DNA from: Candidatus Saganbacteria bacterium
GTDB lineage: Bacteria; Margulisbacteria; WOR-1; XYC2-FULL-46-14
Assembly (NCBI GenBank): GCA_013202975.1
Contig: JABMQY010000033.1
Coordinates: forward strand, 1 to 54,279
Direction of reading: 5' to 3'
Length of the DNA: 54,279 nucleotides
Shown: in pieces, positions 15,196 to 25,600 of the stretch
How the letters are laid out: every line of letters starts with the position of its first letter
Position numbering within the stretch: the first letter of the stretch is position 1
The notes under the pieces: model-generated
The model's input: the letters and a program-made list of their open reading frames with translations, nothing else
Told to the model about the DNA's origin: nothing
Databases searched by the model: none
Program-made: the position numbers and the translations under genes

Positions 15196-15246
15196 ACGTA
15201 ATCATGATAGAATATAGAAAATCATTAATTTTTTAGGGGGGGGGTT

Positions 15247-15528
15247 ATGAAAAAAGAAAAAATAGAGTTTTGTATTCCCAAATTGATCAAATTATCTTCT
15301 CATGCAGGTTATGGTGCTGCTTGTGGTCCTGGGACCGGGGCTGCTGATAATTGTGCTAATGGAACTTCCAATTCGTCAACAAGTTGTATAGTAGGAAATG
15401 TTGTTTCAGGTTCTCAAGCCGGGGTTACTTGCGACGGAGGTGGTACCGCGGAGGATACGATATGTAAAGGGGGCACTACCGGCTATGACACCTGTATAAC
15501 TGGTGACAGCGCAACAGGGGTCTATTGA
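15247..15528 (+). CDS. Cys-rich small peptide, candidate RiPP precursor
   Basis: 93 residues. A short charged N-terminus (MKKEKIEFCIPKLIKLS) acts like a leader. It is followed by a Gly/Thr/Ser/Asn-rich core with six cysteines at 26, 36, 47, 62, 73 and 83, spaced 10-11-15-11-10, a mirror-symmetric pattern. There is no hydrophobic signal peptide. This layout recalls thioether-type (radical SAM) peptide precursors, but no modifying enzyme adjoins it; the nearest radical SAM genes in the window are at 38831 and 49300. A run of nine G (15236-15244) forms its ribosome binding site. It could instead be a small metal-binding or disulfide-rich protein. Confidence 0.7.
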   Translation: MKKEKIEFCIPKLIKLSSHAGYGAACGPGTGAADNCANGTSNSSTSCIVGNVVSGSQAGVTCDGGGTAEDTICKGGTTGYDTCITGDSATGVY

Positions 15529-15582
15529 ATAATTTGTTTCCCGCGTTAATAAGATTCAGTTTTTGATGTTAATTAGTTAATT

Positions 15583-15624
15583 GGTTTGCCAGACAGGGTA
15601 TCTATTTATTACAATGTTTCAAAA
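15583..15624 (+). pseudogene. relic fragment of the giant gene
   Basis: 42 bp here match 18770-18811 inside the 3,654-residue gene at 37 of 42 positions, and both encode GLPDRVSIxY. The reading frame continues only briefly. It looks like the trace of a related gene or of a local duplication, and it now contributes the last codons of the minus-strand gene at 15609-15848. Confidence 0.6.
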
Positions 15625-15848
15625 CCTTCATCTATGGAAGGAGGAGTATTTTTAGCTTTAGGAACAATTGGAGTAATTTTCTTTACATTGAAAGGGACAA
15701 GCTTTAAAAAATATGTAAAAAATGCTTTTTTCGCAACAGCAGCCTTTTGTTTAGCACTTTTTGGTTTAGCCTGTTTAGCCTTTGGTTGAGTCGTTTTTAC
15801 TGGAATTGAGTTTCTAACATGACATCCCTTTATATTTCCACAAGCCAT
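15609..15848 (-). CDS. small basic Lys/Ala/Pro-rich protein
   Basis: 79 residues from the ATG at 15848; the Shine-Dalgarno AGGAGG lies 9 nt upstream (15858-15863), which rules out the in-frame ATG further up. The sequence is MACGNIKGCHVRN, then a KAK/KPK/AKK-rich stretch, then a hydrophobic patch (FFTYFLKLVPF) and a Pro-rich tail. The first 72 residues have no acidic residue. It may bind nucleic acid or membranes; no family is recognised. Its 3' end overlaps the relic fragment of the giant gene. Confidence 0.65.
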   Translation of the reverse strand: MACGNIKGCHVRNSIPVKTTQPKAKQAKPKSAKQKAAVAKKAFFTYFLKLVPFNVKKITPIVPKAKNTPPSIDEGFETL

Positions 15849-15926
15849 TATTAATATCCTCCTATTCAACTGGTCTTATATATATTATCGATATTATCTA
15901 TCAATAACTTGCATTATCTTACCGAC

Positions 15927-15955
15927 TTGCACATTCTGTTGTGCGGGTATATAAT
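15927..15955 (+). promoter_or_regulatory. sigma70-like promoter of the 16020 gene
   Basis: TTGCAC at 15927-15932, a 17-nt spacer, and TATAAT at 15950-15955. GCAC (15929-15932) and GTGC (15941-15944) form a small inverted pair in the spacer. Confidence 0.65.
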
Positions 15956-16019
15956 TTATCTAGATTAACATTGATTTTCGCTCCCGGAATATATTTTTGC
16001 CCAAGGGAGTGTCATAATT

Positions 16020-16562
16020 TTGAATAGGGAACCATTTACAAGAATTCTTTTAGTTTCATTTGCCATATTTTTACTATTTTGTTTTGGATCGGCTACTCGA
16101 TCTGAAATGCTCGACACAGACCACCTGCCTGCCTCAATCGGAATAAGCGGCTCTTTATTAACCTCGGGCCTTTTTTTTGATATAGAGATTCCTATTTATA
16201 CAAGTCGAAGCCTTGTTCTAAATAGTGGGATATTTACGGCAGATTCAAATAATAATTATAATCTTTTGGTGTTTGAAATAGATTACTTAGAACATCTAGG
16301 AACACAAAAAACTAATGTTGGATGGTTTTATCGCGGGATTGGCATAGGAGAGTATAGAGATTATGATTCAAAAAGAGAAAACTGGTTTTTGTCCTTACTA
16401 GCAGGAAGGAGACAAGAACTATTCTTCGGAAGCATTTATGCAGAAGCCAACCTAAAAGTTAATTCAAATAAGATTTTTCCATTATTAAAAATCGGTATAA
16501 AAGGATCTTTTGAGAACCTTAGCTGGCTTGGTAATATAGGTTTAATACCGATGACTCTTTAA
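16020..16562 (+). CDS. exported beta-rich outer membrane or periplasmic protein
   Basis: 180 residues starting with TTG at 16020, supported by GGGAG 9 nt upstream. An N-terminal signal peptide (hydrophobic about 9-25, ending near FGSATRS) is followed by alternating hydrophobic/aromatic beta strands with glycines (GISGSLLTSGLFFDIEI, YRGIGIGEY, FLSLLAGRRQELFFGSIYAEANL). This is a pattern of small outer membrane barrels. It is encoded just before the giant secreted protein and may be its partner, but that is inference. Confidence 0.75.
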   Translation: MNREPFTRILLVSFAIFLLFCFGSATRSEMLDTDHLPASIGISGSLLTSGLFFDIEIPIYTSRSLVLNSGIFTADSNNNYNLLVFEIDYLEHLGTQKTNVGWFYRGIGIGEYRDYDSKRENWFLSLLAGRRQELFFGSIYAEANLKVNSNKIFPLLKIGIKGSFENLSWLGNIGLIPMTL

Positions 16563-16591
16563 AAATAAGAGTATAATAGATCCAGATTAAA

Positions 16592-16617
16592 GCTCCCGAA
16601 AGGGGAGCATTTTTTTT
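16592..16617 (+). terminator. terminator-like hairpin overlapping the start of the giant gene
   Basis: The stem GCTCCC (16592-16597) / GGGAGC (16603-16608) is followed by a T8 tract (16610-16617). The right arm GGGGAG is also the best Shine-Dalgarno for the TTG start at 16616, which lies inside the T tract. It may terminate the upstream gene, attenuate the giant gene, or sequester its ribosome binding site. Confidence 0.7.
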
Positions 16618-19600
16618 GATTAGATCCCTATTGATAGTATCCTGCATTTTTGTGCTCCTGCTCCCCTCTACATCACATGCAACGCTGGAAGCTTTTTCTG
16701 CCAAAAAACCTTTGATTATTAAATTCAAACTTAAAGACGAACAGGCCGTTTGCCTCAAAAACATTACATGTGCACTTTTTGATTTGGAAGATCGTCTAAT
16801 TACTAAGATTGCGACCTCAGCTTCGATGTCAAAGGGTAAACATTTTTTTGTCTGGAACGCCAGGAAAAAAGATGGAAAACCGATCGCCAATGGCAGATAT
16901 TATGTTTCTATCAAAGCTTTCGACCAGGCCGGAAATAAAAAAATCAGCATGAAAGCTATTAGCATAGATACTTCCGCTCCTAAAATATTGAGTGCTGAGT
17001 TTTCCCCAAAAACTATGACATCGGCCTCAAAGACCCAGAAAGTAATCGTTAAAACGGATGAGCCGGCAACTGTTTTTATTAGGATGAAGAACAAAGAAAC
17101 AGGAACTGTGAATGTTTATTTGGCAAAGAGCACAAGCCACAAGAGCACAGGTGCAGAAGCTCAATACACCTGGGACTATAGCAATCAATTTTCCGCTGGT
17201 CTAAAAGATGGCGTGTATGAAGTCGAAATATCAGCACAGGATAAAGCAGGGAATGAAAGCGCGGCATTTGAGGCTGGAAACATTCGTGTTGACCGCACTC
17301 CGCCGGTCATTTACGCGCAAGCGGCGGTGCCCTATGTTTTGTCAAACATTGGAGCAAATCCCTATACTACAACTCTGTCATATATGGTTTCTGAACCAAA
17401 CAGTGCCGTGACCATAAAAGTGATCGAAGAAAAAACCGGTAAGATCGTAAAGACCCTCACAGACAAGGCTTTATTGAATTCGGAAAACAAATCCACCTGG
17501 AACGGCTCTTCGATTAAAGTTGCTACCGGCTCTTACCGCTTTAAAATTATTGCAGAAGATAAATTTGGGAATTATTCGGTTGCATATGCCACATGTGTCA
17601 AAGACGGTATTGCACCTGTGATAAGCTTCCCTGCTGCTAACGCCAATCTCTCCGGAGTCGTGGCAATCAAAGGAACAGCAATTGATCCAGACTGGACCAA
17701 CGACAAGCTTTTTGAGAGATACTCTCTATACTACGCTATTGGAAAGAAAACGCCTTCAACTGTTCCGGAAAAATGGCCCACGATATGGAAAAAAGATTTC
17801 ATTAAAATTCCGGAAATTAATGGCAATGGCACCCGGCCTCTGCAGGGCAACAGCACCCTCGGTTATCTCTATACAACCGGGCTAAAAAATGGAGAGTATA
17901 CAATTTTGGTTGTCGTTGAAGAAAAAGAAGGGATCAAGATTGCCTGTGCACGACATATAAGTGTCTATAATGATGCAGAACAAACAGCCACGCAGCCTTT
18001 TATTAAATTACATCCCATAGCTCCATCTGTATCCTTTAATTCTGATAACTCTGTCAAATTGCCTATCAATTTCGTAAATAGCGTAGCACCTGCCAATGTA
18101 TATGTTGAAATCGTAGAGGCCGGTCTCAAGCGGCTGGTCTTCCATAAAAAATTCCAAAACGTTGCCGGCACAACATTCACAGGAAAACCAACATATGAAA
18201 ATGGAAAAGATTTAGGATATTTCATCTGGATGGATGCAAATAATGTCTGGCACATCGAATGGTCTCATGATGGAAAGCTGCATAGGTTTAGTGGAAATAT
18301 CGTCGCCCTCGACGGAAAGATCACCCCTCTCCCTCAGGGAGAGGGGATGGGGGTGAGGGCTACCGAAAACCTTATAAGCTGGAATACAACCTCCTCAGGC
18401 GGTTTTTCATTTAAACCAGACCACAATGTCCAACAATTGATGATATTCCCAAAAATTGACGAAGAAACAAAATCTCCCCAGATTTACGCCAGCAATATCT
18501 ATATGGGAATAGCAAAAAACACAAAGTCTTATCTGCCAATAATGATTGATGTGAAAAACAGCAACGGAGGAAATCTATCTTCTTCCGGTTGTGAATGGGA
18601 CGGAAAACTGGAAACAGGGGCATATGCAGACAGTGGTAACTACATTGTCAGGGTAAGGGCAGAAGGAATTAACGGCTTTGGGCTGGCAACCGCAGAATCA
18701 CGTGTAAATATTATAACTCCTTTTGAAGTTAAGAATATTGAAACTGTAAACCAAACTTTTAGCCCTTTTGGTTTACCAGACAGGGTATCTATTTTTTACG
18801 GTGTCTCAAAAGATTCGAATGTCTCTGCATATGTCTATGACTACAGAAAAAATTTAGTTTCAACCCTTTTTGAGAACAAAAAAGTCCTGGGGGGTCATTG
18901 CTTTAGTTGGAAGGGAAATTATCCGGATTCTACCAGCGGCACAATTGTCACAGGCGGCAATTATTTGATTAAACTAGTAATTTCAGCCCTGGACGGATCG
19001 GGCAGCTTTACCAAAGAAATCTCCGGAATTTCTGTTCAGAAAACTATTAGCAATGAAAACTATGCGAAAATCAATCCGATCGGAAAAGAGGCTGCTTTCC
19101 AGGGATCAAAGGTGCGGCTGGCACAAGGCGAATCCCCATACTATTATGAAGCCAAAGCATCAGGTTACTATCATCCGCCCAGAGATTTCACATACAACCT
19201 AAGTGCTTCAGGGAAACAAAGATTTACAATGTATCCTTATGTCCCATTTGCAGGATTGATGCACCGGGGGTTTAAACAGGTTGATATAAAGGCAAAAATT
19301 ACATATAGAGTGCATTATCAACAGTATCTCGGATACAGGGTGTTTCATGGAGAAGTGTGGGGTAATGACAAGTATGATATTACAAATGTTCTCAAAGCTA
19401 ATTTAACTGAGAATAATCCAGCCCTCCATGACGAAAGTATTTGTGGTCCAAGAGGAGATCGAGGGTCAGTTACAAGAATAGAGACAAGCATAGAAGTTTA
19501 CGCAGCGGGTGATGATAAATTTCTTCTGGATTATTCTGATTGGATTGATGTCTCTGACTCGATTGGAAAATTAACCAAAAAAGGAATATTTCGAATAAAT

Positions 19601-22600
19601 TTTAAGTATGCTCTGGAAAGCACCAAAAAGATCAATTATGATGTTGCTTTTGATACGGTTTATCGGGATCTTAAAACCTATAAAGCATCAGCTGTTCTAG
19701 AATTAGAAGATAATATAAAATATTCCCGCTTAACCAACCGTTTTATCCCCTGGTATGGGTTTGTAAACAAAAATCATCCTTTAACAAAAGACTTTTCAGT
19801 ATACCTAACCGATATAAATAGGGGATTGGGCTTTCCCGGAAAATTATTCTTTGACGATCCAAACGCCAAACCAGACACTCCACATAAAAAAACTCCAGAG
19901 GATATTGGCGGTCGATTGGGAGGAAAAAGTTGGGAGGAAAAGGCTGCCGAATTAAAAATCCTTGCAAATCAGGCAAATCTCTTAGGATACAAAGGCTCAT
20001 TAGCTTCGTCAGCAGGATACGACAACTACTTATCAGATGAATATTTTGAGTATATTCCCATTTCATCGCCGGCCGGACAGGAGTTTATAAAAGTGAATAA
20101 TACAACCTATACTGTCAAAACCGATGCTGTTCTTCTTTCTTCTGCAAAATCGGGTGAATCACAAAATACTTTTTCTTTTAGCTGGCCAAATCCTGCTAAG
20201 GAGATAAATAGCTGGAAGTTAAAATATGGGATGGGTGGAGATAATTATAAAACATTAATTGGCAGTGGAAAAATTGATAAACCAGAAAAAGCACAAAAAT
20301 GGGATGCTTACGGAAAAGAAGAGAACATCTGTTTCTATGAATTAAATGAAAGCGGGCTCAAGCAGACTAGCTCATCAGCAAACTTATCAGGAAAAACTAT
20401 TTATTATAAGTCCTCGGGAAGATCCTTTTGGGAGTCAGATAAATCACTGCGACAGCTCTTGCCTGTTCCGGATCATGTAGAAAACCTGAAATACTCAATC
20501 TCAACTGATGCAAAAGAATTAAAACTCGAACTCCGCGACGGAGCAGTTTATGCAGAAGACCTCAGTTCTCCCCAGGCATGGTCAACTGATAATGACAGCA
20601 CTCTCTTAGCATCCGGGGGAAAGATAATCTCCGGCAGTAAAATTTTCAATGAAAAGGATTTTTGCGGCAAAAAACATTTGAAGTTTTTTCCGGAATATAA
20701 AATAGACGGCGATTTTAATTCAAAATCTGCTCTTCAATATACTTTTCTTACAGAAGATCCCTTTAAAAGAAACTTTGGAACAAATATCGACAATCCAAAC
20801 CTTGAAATAAACGACTGGAAGGTATCTGTCTTTGATAAATCCAAAAATAGAAACCCCGACCTAAAAGTGCATGCTGTAAAAGTAAACGCCGACCACCGTG
20901 ATGACTATTTTATCCTTAAATTGAACAGCAATTCATCAGAAAAACGCTTTGTCGAAATTACCGGCTCGGTTTCCGGTCCTTATGAAATAATATTTTTTGA
21001 CGGCAGTACATGGAAGACTATCGCTAAAGAATCAAGCGGAAGGACCGGGAATCTAGCCTGGTGGGACGTTAACCGCCTGAATGGCAAATACACGGTCCTC
21101 TTGAAAACCGGATCCTATATCTCTACTCAGAATATAAGTATCGGAACCCTGGTTAAAAGAGGAGAAACAAAAAAGGTCTTTTCGGCCTATCGCCGGGCAC
21201 TACTAAGCTTTCCTGAGGAGGCCTTTAAAGAAGACCAGCTAGTTACCATTACTCCTGTTTCCATGACAGAAATTAAATTAAGAAACCGTCCGATATTAAT
21301 GACTCACGGACCGATCGTAGAAATCAAACCCTCGCCTTACAAATTTGATTTGGATAAAAGGCCGACCCTCTCATTTTTCTATACTTTTGACGACCTGAAA
21401 AATCATGGATACTGGAATGGTGCGGGACAGCCTTCTGGTTTAGGACTAAATATCCACCAGATAACTGCCAAGGGCGACCTGCAAATTGTTGATAATAACA
21501 ATCAAACAGTTGAAAAAGACTCAAATGGCGATTTGCTCTATGTCTTTCATGCTCCACTAAGCCATTTTTCAACCTATACACTTGTAAATGGAAAATTCAG
21601 ACTCTCTGCGCCAGTTATCTTTGCCGACAGATACATTACTAATAAGAATACGGTAAATATTTGGGGAACGGCTGAGCCGGAATCGGAACTTCAGCTCTTT
21701 GTCAGCAAGGAACCGAGAAGTTCATTCTCAGGTTTCTTGCCCCAAAGCAGAGGTTTAGCCGCGAAAGATGGCAAATTCAAGTTTTCAAACATCAAACTCC
21801 TCCAGGAAGGAAAAAATTATATTTATGTTGCCTCAAATCCTAAAGGTGAGATAAACGTAAAGACACAGAACTATGTTGAAATCATAAAAGACACATTTCC
21901 TCCCCGGGCCGCGGCTTCATCCAATCTTAGTGCCTTTTCTCCAAATAAAGACGGAAAATGGGATGAGGCAACCTTTACCCTGTCTTCAAATGAAAATGGA
22001 AAACTCAAATTTATTGTTACCGATCCGGACAGTGCGCTTCTGCTGAGCCAGACATTAAGCGTTGAATCAGACCGGCAGGTCAATCTGGCCTGGGGGAAAA
22101 ACGGTTTCAACATCTATCAGCAGCAAAAGAGCGGAAAGTGGCTTTTACTCAATTCAGTTTATTTTTCCAATATCCTTTCTGACGGCTATTATCCATATAC
22201 TGTTTTCTCAATAGATCAAGCGGGAAATATCAGTAATAATATCAGAGGCAGCGTTGTTATAGATACAACCCCGCCAAATGTATTATCTCTTGATGCAAAA
22301 CCAAATCCCTTTACTCCCAATAATGACGGCGTAAAAGATAATACAACGTTTTCTTTTAAACTTTCCGAGCCGGCATATTCAACTATAAATATATTTCGGA
22401 ATGATAATATTTTATATAGAAGATACTCAAAAACGGTTGGAGATAAGCAAATGGGTAGTTGGACCTGGGATGGCCGGGGAGCCAGAAACGAGCTAATTGG
22501 AGGCAATTATTCCTATTTTATTCAAGCAGAAGATGCGGTTGGGAATGTCGCCACTTCAGAAACAAAAACAATAAAAGTTGACCATATCCCGTCTCTGTTG

Positions 22601-25600
22601 GACTATGCTTACGCAGATCCCGACCCGTTTTCTCCTGCAAAGGGCAATTTTACAAATATAAAATACTATTTAGCCCGTGATAATTGCCGGGTAAAGGTCT
22701 TTATTGTCGGCCCGGAGAATAAACCGATCAAAAACCTGGTTTTAGGGGAATTACAGAATAAGGGAGAACATATTGCAAAATGGTACGGTGACTTTCTTCC
22801 CGGATATTCCGGAAGGGTTGCCGACGGAATGTACGAGTTTCGAGTAATTGCACAGGATCAATCGGGAGGAAAACCTGCTTCGGTTTCTAACACCGTTTTA
22901 GTCGACAACACTCCTCCTGCAATTTTCCTTTACCCGGTTAAAATTGATCCTGTTACAAAAAAAGCAACCTTAAAATATAATATTCCGGAGCAGGCTTCGC
23001 TCGAGGTTTCTGTTTATAATGATGAGGGTAAATACATACAAAATCTTTATAGCGGCAACAAAAATGCCGGAACTTATTCGCTGGATTATCTTAAAGCAAT
23101 GGATACGGATTTACGAAAAAAATACTTCAAACTCTTAGCTATAGATAAAGCCAAAAACTCATTTGAAAAGAACAGTGAATTATTTACCCTAAACACTACA
23201 GGGTCAATAAACATTTCGGAACACTTAGCCAATCCATCCGCTTTTACTCCAAACGGCGACAGCCATACTGATTTGACCCGAATATCATATAGATTATCCG
23301 GCGGAACCACTGATTACATCGTTACCGTAAAAATAATTGATTCTGCAAATTCTACTATTAATACTATTGTGGATGCTGAAAGACAATCCGCTGGAATTCA
23401 CAGCTATTATTGGGGAGGAAAAACGGACCTAAAAGATGGTCTCTACCAATATGAGATAACGGTGGAAGATAGGACCGGGGATAAAGCAATTGCCAAGGGA
23501 GAGATTTTAACGGTTGTCACCAAGCCAACAACAACAATCCTCGCCCCCAATTCATCTGATACGGCTCTGCTAACTTATAGTATAAATTATCCTGCCCAGT
23601 GGATAACAAACGAGGCCGATGTAAAGATTGACATAAAAACGGGAACCGGAGAAGTAATTTTCACAAAGAACTTTAGGCATTCAGCCGGAACTTATAATCA
23701 TACCTGGGCTCCCGCTACTTTGCCTAGCGGTACATATTATATATACTTAAACGCTACCGATGGGATGGGTACTCATGCCCGGCCACAAAAAGCTACTGTA
23801 ATAGTTAATTATGATGACAAAAAGGATTATTTGGAAGAAGATAAGACAACACCAGAGGCTGATACAATTGCTCCGATTTTTTCTTCCCTTTCTTCTGACC
23901 CCTTGCTAGCCCAGGACCAAACAGAAATAACTATCAGTTTTATTACTTCAGAAGATCTTATCTCAAACCCCAAAGTAACTATCAATGGAGAAGAGACAAA
24001 AAAGCCTCCTTTTTTATTTGGAAAAGAGTATAAATATACCTATACAGTAAAAACCAACGATAGAAATGGTGTAGCAACTATTGGGATAACCGGAGAAGAT
24101 TCGGCCGGGAATAAAGGATCTTATTCAACAAACAAAATAATTGAAAGTTTTAGAATTGACACATCAAATCCGGTGGTTGTTTCTTATGAAGTAAAGGCCA
24201 AAGAATATCTTATTTCACAACCCAGCCCTTTTACTCCAAATAATGACAAGATAAATGATGTAACTTATCTATATTATAGTCTTAGCGAGTCAGCCGATGT
24301 AACCGCCAGGGTTTATCGCGGATCTGACCTGGTTAAAACCCTGGTAACCAACCTCTGGCAGGAAAAGGGAGGAGAAATTTTGCCATGGAGGGGAGATATT
24401 ACTTCAAATCAAGCACTTTACGATAAAGACAATAATGGATATGCTGATTCAGGAAAATATGACTTTATTGTTGAAGCCAGGGACAAAGCAGGGAACATAA
24501 CAGATAGAAAATATGGCGGGACAGTTTGGATTCAAGAAAGTATCCTAAAAATTGTAGAACCTGACCAGTGGTTTGGTGTAAGGATTTTTTCACCTTCTGG
24601 CGCCAGTAATACCGTTCTATATTTCAGAGTAAACCGGGAAAGCTATCCCAAAGATTACAAGAAACCCGAATGGATTAGTGTTAAAGCTGTTAATCAGGAT
24701 GTAGGAACATATACTGTTCGCATTTACGATTCTGAGGGAAGCCTGATTAGAACATTAGTTAATAGCCAAAACATTAAATCTTCGGTTATAACGGGAGTAA
24801 AATGGGATGGCAGAGACTCTTCTTTGGCCTTTGTTGCTGATGGCAGATACCGGATAGTTGTTGAAGTTAAAGATTTTACCGGCGTTGCAGCACATTATGG
24901 CAATCCGTTTGAAAAATGGGTTATTGTAGACAAAACTCCTCCAAATTTAGCAAATCTCTCTGTTTCAAACCAGTATATAAGTCCAAATTCCAGCCAATCG
25001 ACCGCAACAAAAACGACCAGTATCAATTATTCTCTTTCGGATAATTTTTCAAGCTTAACCTCTGAAGCAAACGGGGTTAGTTTATTTATTGATGTTTATC
25101 ATGATTTATCTAATGTCATGCGACTTGATGATGTGACAAAAGAGGTTACCGCAACGTCTTCAAGTCAAGCAAAATTTTGGGACGGCACTATACCCGGAGG
25201 ATCAACCCCTGTTGGCAGCGCATGGGGCTCTATTTATCCAGATGGGACTTATACTTATAGGATAACCGCAACTGATCTGGCAGGGAATATTGTTACAAAA
25301 GAAGCAAATGATCTGGTGGTAGATACAATAGCGCCTAACGGCAGTATTCTAATAGATGCAAATAATCAGTACGCGACAAGCACCTCCGTAGCCCTGGCAA
25401 TATTCGGATCGGATACAACATCAACCGTTACAGAGATGAAAATATGGGGCCTGGAGAGTTCTGAGCCCAGTACCTGGGAAACATACTCAGAGACAAAAGC
25501 ATGGACACTTACGAATTCACAGGGAAACAGGACTATCAATTTGAGGCTAAAAGATAGGGCAGGGAACACATCAATAATCCTCCCTGATTCTATTTACCTG

